Assembly (NCBI GenBank): GCA_021234155.1
Contig: JAJEKV010000210.1
Coordinates: 343,501 to 407,500, forward strand
Direction: 5' to 3'
From: Isoetes taiwanensis
Taxonomy: Eukaryota; Streptophyta; Lycopodiopsida; Isoetales; Isoetaceae
DNA length: 64,000 bases
Part shown: positions 34,164 to 45,299 of the stretch, piece by piece
Layout of the letters: each line of letters begins with the position of its first letter
How positions within the stretch are numbered: position 1 is the stretch's first letter
Position numbers and translations under genes: made by a program
Notes under the pieces: generated by a model
Database searches by the model: none
Told to the model about the DNA's origin: nothing
The model's input: only the letters and a program-made list of their open reading frames with translations

Positions 34164-34253
34164 CCCTCCGAAGGAGGAAGCTTGTGGATCTCATCCGGAA
34201 AAAGATCGCTAAATTTCGAAGAAGGGTAGCAATGTCCGATGGTAAGACGTCGA

Positions 34254-34700
34254 TTACTTGCTTTGTTTTGAGTCCGACTCAATGGAAGCAAGTTTAATGA
34301 GGCAAAGGAGTTCATTCTGCGTATAGCTTTTCCTATTTTGCTTTATTGACATTGGATCGCATAGCGAGTGTAATGAATCACCTTTTATTGTCACGCGTGC
34401 TCCATTAGCGTTGAAGGTGACCTCCGTTTCTCTCACGATCTATGTGGGCCCTAGCGAGGCGCTAAAAACTCCATTCCCACAATAAGATCATATTTGCCAA
34501 TGTCCATTAACTTCGGCACCCAAGGCAAGCTGGTGCACTTGGCAACCGCATTTTAAGGTTATCTGACGGCCATGAGGTGTGTATGATTTTACCGCTAGCT
34601 AATGTGGACCGGCTTATTAGGGATGTCAACATTTCAGTGCGATGCACGGGCCATTCTAGGAGAAGCAAAATTATGCATTACTACCGTGTCCATCAAAATT
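34254..34700 (-). pseudogene. Gypsy protease-linker region
   Basis: The frame 34254-34436 begins with ETEVTFNANGARVTIKGDSL; upstream pieces give MDIGKYDLIVGMEFLAP, matching YDVILGMDWL in the C-terminal half of the retropepsin, then a degraded LGPTHIDRE-like join. The D-S/T-G active site was not clearly readable because of frame breaks around 34600-34700. Confidence 0.7.
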
Positions 34701-34859
34701 ATGAAGGGCTTACTTGTCTACTTGGCCTATTGTAGAAATAATGAAGGTGACTTTTCGGCGTTACTTTTGTTTCTATAGCGGCAAGAATATGAGGCGCACC
34801 ATGAATGTACTTTCGGGGAGCCTCGTCCTCGCGACAAGATTGGACTCAAATCTTCCCAA

Positions 34860-35720
34860 TCCGGTCGGCCATGGCCAGGGTGGCGCGATCTGCGTGGCGC
34901 GTCTGGACAATTCTGCATGAAGTGTCGGGCCTCATCTGCCGGTAGCATGCCTTATCTCGGCGGGCTGTTCTCACGGCCTCTTTAGGGGATGATTGTAAGA
35001 GGCCCGAACTTCCTTACCAGCATTGATTACGCTTATACGGCGTGCTAAAGGCGACTTTCTTCTCTGGCGGCCATAAGAATTGTCTTGAGAGGGCCCCGGA
35101 CTTGCGAGCGGGGTTTGTAAAGGTGTGGGCGGCGTGGCTGCGGTAAAGGAGCGGTCGGATCTTGGTTCTTTGGCGTGTCTTCCTCAAGGCTTAATGCCTT
35201 AGCTTCCGCCTCTCTGCTACGATTTTGGGTCTATGGCCTTGACCATACGTTTAATGGATGGGGCCAACCCTTCAATGTAGCCCTCTGCCCTTTTCTCATT
35301 CATTCTGGTACATACAACCTCAAGCGCATGAATTACGTCGGTGTAGGCCTGCAGCGACATGCCCTTCCTGTTCCAAACGTAGAAGGTGAATCTGTTGGCA
35401 TTTGTGCGCCTACGAGGCGCGTAATGCGATTTAAAAGCCTTAGCGAACTTCTTGAACTTGCATCTGCTCTGTCCGGTGCTTAGCTCTGGCGTAACCCTTC
35501 CACCAAATCACGGGCAGCTCCGTGGGTTAGGTGGTGGCTACCTTCCCTGTATCTTTCTCTGTCATTAAGAGTAGGACTTCGAGAATTCCTTCATTTCGTC
35601 CAACCAAGATTCCGCATTCAAGCCTCCTCTGGATTTCCCATCAAAGCCCCGAGCCAACTTCCGGTTTTCCATATACTAGTGATGGCTGTATCAGCGGTTT
35701 TTCGGTACTCCTTATCCTTC
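34860..35720 (-). pseudogene. Gypsy gag
   Basis: Minus pieces: GGLNAESWLDEMKEF, then FKKFAKAFKSHYAPRRRTNA, LQAYTDVIHALEVVCTRMNE, KRAEGYIEGLAPSIKRMVKA, and near 34880-34960 a broken CCHC knuckle (CYR, frame change, ARHFMQNCPDAP). Typical chromovirus capsid and nucleocapsid. The knuckle is damaged by a small indel. Confidence 0.82.
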
Positions 35721-35819
35721 GCCTTGAATGGTCATTGTCGATAGCGAGGACCGAAGTGGTTGAATGTGAGGGAAGCGGCGCTATCCTTAGAGGAACCCGA
35801 TGGCGCTTAGTATGAGTCC

Positions 35820-36720
35820 TCCTTTGTGCCGGGTGCGGGGCTAGCTCACGGGGAGGAGATGGGCATTGTGTGAGGTGGACTCACCGGGTCGTGGAGGTAA
35901 TTCGGTCCGTCCTCGAGTATGTGGCGGTGGATTGGTATGCAAGATATAAGCACTGTAACTCACCGAAGTTGCCTTTTCATTAACATCAATTCTGTTCGGG
36001 GAGTGAGCCCTCTTTGGCGTTGGAGGGTGTTTGCCAAAAGCGTTCGTGCACCGTCTATAGGAATCATTTATGAAAATATAAGCGATTTACATTAATGTAC
36101 AATCCCTTTTTAAGTTAATCGAGACAAAGTATATACAAGCAGAAAACAATATTTGTATTTCATTCAAGTTGAGTACAACATCGGGTTGATTGATACATGG
36201 ATTGAGACAAAAGTGGGTATGATACAATGGGAATTTTAAAGTTCTACTTGCACCGCAGTAACCACAACAACGAAAACATAGCGGAAGAGACCAAGCCTAG
36301 GGGTTGGCGAAGTCTGAGGATCGTAGCGGGTACTCTCGATGCGGCTCGGACGAGTTTATAAGCGTGCCGGGCTTGGACAATGATTGCTTGGTACTCCCAT
36401 GTTGGGCTGATAATCGAAGGTTAAAGAGCCTTTCGCATTGCATAAAAGAGTTGCCAAAGATGGTCGTTGGCGTCCTCGAAGGCCGTGCCCCGGTCATATT
36501 CGGTAGTCCAGTGCGACCGAGGGTCATCTTCAGATCCTCGGCTTCGATCCACGAGGATGTTAACTATCTCGACCCTTTGTTATTAGGGAATTAGAGTTTC
36601 CACGGTGGCGGTGGTTGGTTTCATAGCCTTCCTCCCACTCGGATATTCACCATATCTCTCGGCCATAGTCACAGTGCGGCTGACCCGGGATCGTCCCTCC
36701 TAACCATATCGGTGATTCTC
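35820..36720 (-). pseudogene. Gypsy region just upstream of gag
   Basis: Readable minus pieces include TVTMAERYGEYPSGRKAMKP (about 36635-36690), possibly a start codon, and EYDRGTAFEDANDHLWQLF, YAMRKAL (about 36430-36500). This may be the N-terminal part of gag. Family not certain. Frames are broken. Confidence 0.45.
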
Positions 36721-37005
36721 TCCTCATATTCCCAAATGGTTTCCTCTGCAATATACTTGGAATAAATAGAGAACATTTTTTTGTAATTCCATTATTTTCT
36801 AAAGTTTTAATACTTTTGAAGAGGATGTCATATAAAAAAAACACACAATCCAATAATACTCCTCAAGAGAACTTTGTATTTAATAAGTAAATAAGGTACA
36901 CCATTTGTCCATATGGTCCATTCAATTGCCAATCGAAAATCCCAGAACACACATAGATATATATATAAGAAAAACTAGCAAAACATATATATATATGTAC
37001 ATTTC
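36721..37005. other. AT-rich spacer inside the gypsy
   Basis: Contains ATATATAT runs at about 36957-36970 and 36985-37000. It separates the gag side from the extra upstream ORF pieces. Confidence 0.6.
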
Positions 37006-38401
37006 TCATAGCAAAATTATACTAGGAACTAGGCCCTGCCTCTTGATCCTTAGCCCTAGGAGGTGGTGGAGGCGGTCGGTGTCGCAGCGAGTAACCCGAG
37101 GGTCTGTGGCGGTATAGCGGATGCAACCTCCGGTGGATAGGCAGCGGCCAATGGGGCTGCCGTGAGGAGCTTCATGCCCATCCAAGGCGCAATGTCCGAC
37201 CCAAGGCGTCGGGGCAAGATCCCGTCGAAAGTACATGCGTAAGCGTGCGATGGGGGAAGCTTCTTGTGGCGGCCGGTGTAGAGAGTGCACGGAGGGCCCA
37301 CCATGAAGCTTCAGCCTCTGGCCCCTAGATCTCGGGCTATGAAGAGGACTTGTCAGGTATTTTGAAGGCCGACAAGAAGAAAGCGGGTAAGGTGGTTACC
37401 CAAGCACTTTCCCCTTGCGAAGTCTCGCGATGTCGCCACTTCTTTATCCAAGTCCATGGGGACTTCTTCCTCCTTGAGCTCCTGTTGCTCCTCCTTCTTG
37501 TCTTGTGAGGGTTATGGTATAAATCTTCACCCCCTCATCATCGAAGTGGGAGGAACTTCAACCATATTAATGTTTGGGGCGTGAGGTCCCATAGCCCGTG
37601 AAGGCATCCAGTGCAGGTTCGGCCGGTTCCCTGCATGACGAAGTCGTAAGAGGCGTAGTAGAGTCTCCGCCGGCTCTAGGGTCTCCTGGACGGAACCGGA
37701 AGGAGCTGGTGCACCTCCGGAGGAAGCTTCGGTAGAAGTGAAGTCGATGAAATCATCCATACAATACTCAAGCTCGTAGAGTACATGGTCTTTGCGCTTT
37801 GCGCCGAAATCCAAGCCACCACGTGATACGTCCGGATAATATCATCCAAGAGAAGGTATTCTGCCCCCGGTGATAAATAAGCTGGAAGGCCGTCTAACCC
37901 CGACAAGCCTATAGATTGGTCGCGGCGGTGGTAGCTCCTCTGCTAGCTCTTTCCAGCGGGCAAAGTCGCCCATTCCTATATGTCATCCCTATCCTCCGGA
38001 GGATTCCCGCGGCTTGCCCTTCTCGGCCCGACAAGGTTTCATCCTCAACGTATTGGTCCATGAGGATGGCTAGATTAAAGTAGCTTCCGGATCTGCTGCC
38101 CCACGATCTTTGGACCAGCGGTAGGTGTTTACCCCATCGGAGTTTCCCCTTCAAGGCGTCATAAGCATGTGTGTCCCCGCCTAGCATCTGCCGAACTATC
38201 TCCCGCTCCAAATACAAGTGGGGAGGATCCCCCGGAGGAATACACGGAGGAAGCATTTCCTTCATGTAAAGTCAAGGAATCGGCGTAATCCGGATGCATT
38301 TGCATATTGGCAAGGAGATCTATGCGTTGGCATAGCAAAGGCTGCAAAGCGGTCGAAGGGAACTGTGGATCCCATTTCTCTCCATCATAGTACCCAAACA
38401 A
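37006..38401 (-). pseudogene. Extra upstream ORF of the gypsy, downstream half
   Basis: A chain of minus frames with protein-like composition: MFGYYDGEKWDPQFPSTALQ, PLLCQRIDLLANMQMHPDYA (38159-38401); PHLYLEREIVRQMLGGDTHA, FNLAILMDQYVEDE (37909-38265); MDFGAKRKDHVLYELEYCMD, DFIDFTSTEASSGGAPAPSG (37527-37814); then Ala/Pro-rich TLGLLAATPTASTTS (37056-37304). Read on the element's sense strand it precedes gag. No standard retroelement domain is recognised. Ogre/Tat elements are known to have an ORF before gag, but those lack a chromodomain. Function unknown. Confidence 0.5.
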
Positions 38402-38459
38402 GGTTCGGCGGCGGCGTATATGGCGCTAGAAGGAAGGAAAGAGGAAAAAAGCGTTTAAA

Positions 38460-38595
38460 ATAACCTTACAGTCCCCTTTTAAACCCTTTTTTTTTTTAAA
38501 GGCGACGTCAGCATTTTATTTTAAATTTAACATAAAAAAACATTAAACTTTTAATTCAAAATAAAAGCCTCTTTATTAATTATCACAAAAATATG
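38460..38595. other. AT-rich gap in the extra upstream ORF
   Basis: T10 run followed by AAAGGCGACGTCAGCATTTTATT and A/T-rich DNA. The T-run plus GACGTCAG.(A/T)TTTATT faintly resembles the minus-strand LINE family A end at 5472, so a small retroposon insertion is possible. Confidence 0.3.
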
Positions 38596-39910
38596 TACAA
38601 ATGCGGATCCCCGCCAAGTAGGCTAAGGTTGCTCCCGTATCCTAAGGGGAGGGCTAAATCCTTAGGCATTATGGTGACCCCCTTTGCGTGGATGGCGCAA
38701 AGGTTGGCATCACCAAAAGTGCTACCAAGTAGGCTTCGTGACCTCTTGGGCGCCAAAATACAAAAGGTCCGGAAGCGGAGATCGGTCTTAAATTAACGTC
38801 GGCGATCTCGTACCGGACTCTGAAAAGCGACTTCTGATCCCGAAGGTCCGTGGACTTACGAAATTTTGGATCTCCGCTTAATGCCACGATCAGGGTCGGG
38901 AACCGATGAGGCTTCCGGTGTGGCCCGAACCCCGGCGATGTTGGCACCGTCTTAGCCCCAAAGAAGGCGGGAGTTATCCACTCTCTGCTGCCTCGGTTTT
39001 GGGCGGTCTTCTTCCCAAAAGCCGAAGCGGGTCCTTAACTTATCCTTGTATTGGCCGCCCGGCCTTATGGGCAACTCCCTTCCTCAGGAGCTTAACGGTG
39101 GGATCGTCGGTTTTGGGTTGAGCCACCCCGGATGCACCTCCTCCCCCGTTGGTCCCGCTGATCTTGTCGGTCCGCTCATCTTGCTCCAACTTCGCGCGCT
39201 CTTCAGAGCTCTCCTTAGGTCTTCTTGGATCTGAGCAAAAGGCGCTGACGCGACACGGCGATTAAGTTCAGCGTGGTACCGTTGTGGCCCTTGAGACCCA
39301 TATCTATCGAATAGTTGTCGGATAGTCTATGCTAATGTCGGGGATTTTCTCCCGGACAAAGGCTGTTGGAACCCTCATGCATGTGGTATGGGGAACCTCA
39401 ATGGCTCTCGCCATCAATGACGGCAAAGCCGTCCCGAGGTACCGGTACTCCCTACCCCGGGCAGCCGTGGTCAGCCGGCTCAATCTCCGGTGGTCGTCCT
39501 CCACGGCAAAACCCCCTAATACGGTGCGGCCTCAGATCCGACATCTTCCTCCTCCGTATGGCCTTCTGTTGGGAGGATAAAATTTGATGAACATCATCAC
39601 CATATCGGGTTGCTCAACAAGGGTATATGGGAGCTGGCGTAGGTTTGGCCCGGATGAGGAATGGCTCGAGAAGTGATAGACGGGATATGGAATCCTATCG
39701 TTGTTCTCAAACCTATTGACCAGCTCATCCAACAAGATGTCGATGAGGGCCGGGTCAAGAGCCATGTGCTTAGCAATCATGGCGTAGATCTCCACGATGC
39801 TCATGGTGGACGGATCGGGAGCTCTTGGTAATAGCCATAGCGGGTAGCGGAAGGCTACCGGGCGGGCTAAGGGATGGCAAAGGGGGCGCTTAAGATGCAC
39901 AAAGCACAAG
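38596..39910 (-). pseudogene. Extra upstream ORF of the gypsy, upstream half
   Basis: Minus frames: MSIVEIYAMIAKHMALDPAL, IDILLDELVNRFENNDRIPY, LPYTLVEQPDMVMMFIKFYP (39532-39802, a likely start), GREYRYLGTALPSLMARAIE, VREKIPDISIDYPTTIR (39304-39504), then FRKSTDLRDQKSLFRVRYEI (38669-38947). The amino-acid runs look coding (few rare residues, helical N-terminus). No family recognised. The frame changes several times. Confidence 0.5.
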
Positions 39911-40584
39911 GGCTGCCAGGATCAAGGTCCGGTCTCGGTGGCGATGGCGAGGGCTTTGCTCAGCGGTTGGAGGCACGGGAAGCAAAAACAAATGACAGGA
40001 AATGGTTTGCTAAACGGCTAATTAACTTTTTAAAATTTCAAATTTTTTTCTTATTAACTTCAAAATTTTATTATTAAAAAATTATAACTACAAAAATACG
40101 CCGCCACATACGATCGGCGCCGATGGCATTATAATGGCTCGCCCGACCGGTGTCGTCGAATGCAAGCGGCGCTCGAAGTTGACCTGGCGGGCCAGCGTTG
40201 ACTCTCGAATACGACGGTCGGGCGCCGACAAGATTGGGCGCCAACTTGATCGCAAAGCGACAAAAGGCAAGCGGCGCCAATTCGCTTTTTTTTTTGGGGC
40301 CCGCCTTGACCATTTTTCACTGGAGTTGGATTTGTTCTAGGGTAATTCAAGCACGCCCGATCCAAGGAAACCATCTCCTTCGTCATTTGAGCTACCCATC
40401 GACACTGTTAGGCCTCCAATCTTGGCCCCTCCACTTCAAAGCTACAATTTCCTAACTTAACCTAACACCAAGCCAAACAACAAAGAGAACTAACGACACA
40501 TTGACTCAACCTCCTCCTAACTACCGGTACTAACGAAGTTAGTGTTTGGCCGGTGCTATGATTTCGAAAGCAACCGAAATCACG
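39911..40584 (-). other. Gypsy 5' leader
   Basis: Between the PBS and the first candidate start codon of the extra ORF. Contains an A/T-rich stretch (40010-40085) and a GC-rich one (40100-40290). No domain. Confidence 0.5.
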
Positions 40585-40596
40585 GCTCTGATACCA
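40585..40596 (-). other. Gypsy primer-binding site (tRNA-iMet)
   Basis: Minus strand TGGTATCAGAGC directly after the 5' LTR; identical to the copia PBS at 10158-10169. Confidence 0.95.
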
Positions 40597-42211
40597 TGTG
40601 GACGCTCCGAGAATATATCGACCCTCGGGGACGTATACATACGGGGACTTTCCCTCCCATGGCAACCATCTCACCATGAGCGGGGCCCTCCGCCTATTTC
40701 AGGCCATCTATGAAATGAGGCCCGAAAAGAAGGGACACGAAGGGGTCATTCGCCCACCTTCGATGGGACTCCTACGTCGCGGAAGCATGAATACAAGGGT
40801 TAGCACACAAAGATGAATATACATAAATAACCACCACGGGGGTGGCGATCCATCTAATATACCAACGGGCGTAGAATATGCATCTAATCCTACGAAAACA
40901 CCCGTAACCCGTGTTCTACCCCTCGCCGACTCCGCGGAGGATCCACCGACGGCCGGCCTCAAGGGATTAGCAGACCGAGTCTTGGCATGGCGTTGGGGGC
41001 ATAGAACATTGGCTGGGGTTGTCCACTCCATCCGCCCCTCCCTGTGCACACTTTGCGGATGGGTCGATTCATGCTATGGATTTGCTATAGCCTTGGAGAC
41101 GCAAACTTCGGGGCATCACCCTCCGAGCCTACCTGTGTTCATGGACTTCGGTCCGATGAGGCAGGTCGGGGAGGCGTCCCCTTCCGTAATCACAGTGGTT
41201 CCATGGGTGAGCTAGAGAATACGTGCCGCATCGGCGACCCCCGCATCCGTGCAGAACTTTACTCACCCTAAATCTACTCAAAGTGCATGGTGCTCCATAC
41301 GGATCACACCTCTACACCCGGGGAGTGTCGGACCCATACCCGGCCCCTCAACGTGGAGGCTATCGGGCCTAGCCCAATTGTAGGAGTCTCGGGGAGCCTT
41401 GTATGCTCATGCAAGACCCCACCCCTCATGTCACCAGCGTGTTCCTTGTCTGCGGTGCTAAGCGGACCATAGCATCTAGGACCGGTGGGTTCTTGTGCAC
41501 AGCCGCATTTAATGGGATTATGCAGTATGCCTATCTAGGAGCATACTACAATACACGGTTCGAGAGGCCTCTACCCCCCGTAATCCCCCGTTTCAAAGTC
41601 GTTAAACAAAGAACTAACAATCCATCCTTTCGTGAGTAAGAACCGTAATTGAATATAAAGAGAACTTGTTTGTTCAATCAAGGGTTAGTTTCTATGATTG
41701 AATCACAAAGAGAACAGAGAAACGGACACAACCAAAGCGTTATCTAGAATCCACATAACCACCTACCTGAATTTACATTTGGACTCGTTTCCATGGGGCC
41801 TCCATCTCACGGGAGTTGAGAATTCAATTTGTTACTTCAGGAGGGATCATTATGGTGATCTTACGCAAAAGTGTCGATGGCGCCCTGCTCCCCGGCCTTC
41901 CTTGGTCGATCTTGAGGAGTCAATCCCAGGGATAGGGGTCAAGTTGGCATCCAAACTTGGCAATCCCCATGCTGCCCAATCGATTGGGGCAGGTGGCGCC
42001 TTCCCAAATGGAAATTAGCCTAATTTCCTAGGTTATAGGTTATTATTATTAATGTGTTAAATTAGCATAGCTAATTTAATCCTTTTTAAGGTAACCCCCT
42101 AGGTTGCAATTAAGTTCCCATACCCCCATGGTAGCGTACCTTTAGGGAGTGACGTGCTTGTATTTGTACGTGTCCCGTATAGTAGACCGTATAAATACGT
42201 GGAACGTCACA
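40597..42211 (-). repeat. Nested gypsy 5' LTR (1.62 kb)
   Basis: TGTGGACGCTCC...AACGTCACA, partner of 29069-30669. The start of the next plus-strand ORF (42154) lies inside it and is accidental. Confidence 0.94.
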
Positions 42212-42216
42212 GCAGC
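42212..42216. repeat. Nested gypsy target-site duplication GCAGC (right)
   Basis: Partner of 29064-29068. Confidence 0.95.
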
Positions 42217-43071
42217 GGAGTGAATATAGATCGTCCTCTGAAATCAAGCATGGATGGGACAAACAGAAATCAGGTAAATCTAATTACATCTCACATAGTT
42301 GAAGAGTATGAACATGTTCTTTTATGTGAAAATGATAAGTTTGAGCATTGTTATGAGAAGGAAAGTGATAGATGCTTGAGCAGCCCTGAGTTTGAGACTT
42401 TTCATACATGTGACACATTTTTGGATGATGATGAACCATTATTATGTGAGTTAGAAGTGGAAAGCATGGATATTTCAGCATTTGACCACTCTGAAAATAT
42501 GTTACATGCTCTTGAATTTAATGACAGCCATGACAACAGTCCTCTTTATGAGACTTTCAGATTTGAGACATGTATACCAGCTGAGAAGGACTTTCACAAG
42601 CCTGAAATGGAGAAATTTTCTTGCTTTGATGATTTGGCACTAAATCGTGAGCTAGAAGTGCTAATGTTTTATGCTTGGAGCAGTTTAAAGAAGTTTGAGA
42701 ATCAAGGACAACTAGTTCCTTTTATGTTTGAGCATGGAAGTGTGGAAGAGTTGAGTAAATTGGAGCATGATTATGTGATAAAGGAAGGGAAATTGGACAT
42801 GAGCAGCACTTTATCTCAATGTGTAGCAGCCAAAGAGGCTCCTAAAGGTTTGTTTGCACCATTTGAGACTAAGAAGCTACCTGGAATATGTCAGTTTAGC
42901 AAGTTCTATTACATCACATCAGATTTGCCACATTGGTATGCTACTGCAGTAATATTTGAGCAGGTTATTGGACAGTGGCTTGTTCTTTGGCCATACTTTT
43001 TGTTGTTGTTACATGTTATCTGCATTCTCCTATTTAGAAGATGCTTACTTGATAGGGTTGGAGTTGGTTGA
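42217..43071 (+). pseudogene. Outer element ORF with C-terminal membrane-like segment
   Basis: An uninterrupted plus frame that is in phase with the protease-like ORF left of the insertion. It is acidic and Glu/Asp-rich, with Cys-containing stretches such as EEYEHVLLCENDKFEHCYEK and FETFHTCDTFLDDDEPLLCE, and ends with WLVLWPYFLLLLHVICILLF then RRCLLDRVGVG: about 20 hydrophobic residues and a short basic tail. No signal peptide is visible. No pol domain is present. Position between protease and 3' LTR recalls env-like ORFs of some plant retroelements, but I see no homology that would justify the name. The open frame extends upstream to 42154 only through LTR sequence. Confidence 0.6.
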
Positions 43072-43561
43072 TGACCCTAGAAGAAGAATTATTCTCTAAA
43101 TCCAGAAATGGAGAAGACCTCAGGCCTTATTTTGAAAGAGAAGTGCTATTCTAAGGAATTCAACTAAGGCAAAGCTCCAATTACAGAAAATCGGTAGCAA
43201 ATTTTGGGTTACAGCAGGTCGTTTTTCTGTAAAAACGGATGGTGATAGTTCCATAATACTTTATGTATCCTACATCAAAAGATGTGTTTCGGCAATACGA
43301 ATCCAACGAGCTATGGTGCAGATCAAACGGAGGTCTAGAACTCAAGATATCAGCTTTCAAAGTTTGCCACAGTTACAGAGGCTCTGTTTCGTCACTGTCA
43401 TTTTGGACCAGTTTGTTTGTATCAGTCATTTGGATTTGAGGAGGGTATTTTAACATACATGTAAATGTGTCATTTGGGGACATGTCCCAAGGACCATATT
43501 AGTACGTTTTGTTGTGGGTTCTCCGCCACGGAGTGGCATATTTTCCCACTGTGGTCGCCAC
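43072..43561 (+). other. Outer element 3' untranslated region
   Basis: No coding signal. The 20 bp before the LTR (CCCACTGTGGTCGCCAC) are not purine-rich, unlike a normal polypurine tract. Confidence 0.6.
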
Positions 43562-43951
43562 TGTTGGGGTGGTCACCACTCACCAGACTCTTCACCACTC
43601 ACCACTCACCACACTCGTCACCACTCACCACTCACCACATTTGTCACCACTCACCACATTCACCACTGTTGTTGTGGTAGAGGAGATAGTATACCGTATA
43701 TAGAGGGAGATATGCACATGCACGCGTGCAGGATGTTTGCACGTATGCATTGTGGGCATTATCACCACTGTATTATCTGAGCAGAGGGAGAGAGAAGAAC
43801 AGAGAGACGGTGTATTGGGAGAGAGTATTTTGCTTGATCTAGCTATGGAGATGGTGATTCTTTGTGTTGTGCATTGCTTTGATCTGATAGATTGAGCTTG
43901 GATTGTTGGGTTTTTCATCCTTCTTGCGAGGTTAGAGTTCAGGCTCTAACA
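43562..43951 (+). repeat. Outer LTR retrotransposon, 3' LTR
   Basis: About 390 bp, TGTTGGGG...TCTAACA. Nearly identical to 26628-27016. Confidence 0.93.
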
Positions 43952-45299
43952 TGGATTGCAGTAGAAGGGACAAACATGGTAAGTATTTATCTCCTACATG
44001 ATGCGTCTGTTCCTCAATAGTGCTAGATCCATTGCAACAGGAATATCTTGATGCTTCTCTTGAGGCCTCATCAAACATCCTTCGAGTTTCCTCCGTTCAT
44101 TCTTTAGACAAAGTTTTTGGCACTTCACGATAGATTTATTTCTACTTGTGTAAGAGCTTTAGGATTTGTGCTATTATCAAAGAATGCTTCTTTGTGAGAG
44201 AGTACGTGGATGACCCGTGCCGCATATTTCTGATCATAATACTCCACAAGCTGCTGCGGAATTGTTGATCAGCCAAGGTTTTTGAAGAAATATATGCCAA
44301 TCATGAAAGTCTCATCTGGCCTTCTTGCATGCTAACAAAATGGAATAACTTATGCATCTAGATCACTGCTTGAAAGGGCACTTCGAGCTGTAGAGGCTTA
44401 GCATTGAATTAGCATTAATTTCTGGAAGGAAAATATCATGCAGCACCTAGGTTTGCATCGAATGACCCATAGAGCTATAGCTGACATAGGAAAGAGAAAA
44501 AGCTTTATGTGGACTTACTTTTTCATCGAGAACCTACAGTTACTGCTTATATCATGACAACATGTCCTGGTTTTCTTTTGCCTATGAAACCTCGGACTAG
44601 TTCATTTCTCCTATTTGTTTGTACCGGGATTTCCTCTAGCACCGGTCTGGGTTTATCAGTTTAATTCAAATCCTGCAATTGGAAATAGGGTTCTAGTGGG
44701 ATTGACCTAGTTATAGTTAAGAATGGGTTGCTTCTCATTTAAGGTTCAGTATACTTGTTAGAAATATGTCTAGGGCTTTATCAGATATAAAATTTGACCA
44801 TCATTATTTACAATTAGCTGTTTGTAGTGGTGATTTTGAAGAATCCAATTAAATCATCTACTACGGGGCAGCTTTGCAAGATTGTTTTTCTTGCTCACAG
44901 AAGCCATGTAAAAGCTCTGCCCTGTTTGGTGGTTTTGCAACAAGGGCCTGCTAGAAATATGTAAATTCGACCCATCCTGCATCTTCACTCCAGAAAAATA
45001 ATGAAACTGAATTTACACTTGTATATGTTCTCAGTTTAGATGTATATGAGGAGCTATTAGGGTTATTTTCCATGTTAGTATCCTTGAAATGGTTATGCAT
45101 CGAAATCTGGAATATTTTCAGTCTGCCTGAGTACTCAACCGTCATCAGGCCTCGTATATTCAAGTATTATCCCGTATTGATTTCATATCATCCTGGCCAC
45201 TCCAAAGGAAGCCTGCTGCCTTGTCTTACTGCTCCTATCTTGAGCCTAAGTAGGGTGACCCCGTATTTGATCATCAATCACAGGTGATTGTAGGACCTG
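43952..45299. other. Intergenic DNA, nothing recognised
   Basis: No long ORF or repeat seen. Small ORFs near 45072-45287 have no domain. Confidence 0.4.

Larger units (their letters stand above)
29069..42211 (-). mobile_element. Ty3/gypsy chromovirus, complete insertion (13.1 kb)
   Basis: Bounded by LTRs of 1601 and 1615 bp and a GCAGC duplication. On the minus strand: 5' LTR 40597-42211, tRNA-iMet PBS 40585-40596, about 4.8 kb of extra partly coding DNA (about 35.8-40.58 kb), gag, protease, RT, RNase H, integrase and a C-terminal chromodomain, then a polypurine tract and the 3' LTR. Domain order RT-RH-IN-chromo marks the chromovirus branch. It is about twice the size of a standard 5-6 kb chromovirus. 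Frames break every 60-140 codons while motifs remain clear. Confidence 0.95.
26628..43951 (+). mobile_element. Outer pol-less LTR retrotransposon, interrupted by a nested gypsy
   Basis: Two nearly identical 0.39 kb LTRs flank, on plus: a PBS-like site, gag with a CCHC knuckle, a degenerate retropepsin region, then an ORF with a C-terminal hydrophobic segment. Excluding the 13.1 kb nested gypsy the element is about 4.2 kb. No RT, RNase H or integrase is present, so it would need proteins in trans, as in TR-GAG-type non-autonomous elements. The flanks (GAACT before, TGGAT after) are not a target duplication and there is no clear polypurine tract before the 3' LTR, so one end may have been rearranged. 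Confidence 0.85.

Noticed and set aside
40708-41472. ORFs within the gypsy LTRs on both strands
   Set aside because: The same sequence in the other LTR is frameshifted differently; LTRs of this type are noncoding.
42154-42216. First 21 codons of the ORF ending at 43071
   Set aside because: They lie in the gypsy LTR and target duplication; the true outer-element frame resumes at 42217.
42217-43071. Calling the outer-element 3' ORF an envelope gene
   Set aside because: Position and one hydrophobic segment are suggestive, but there is no signal peptide, fusion peptide or furin-like site visible.
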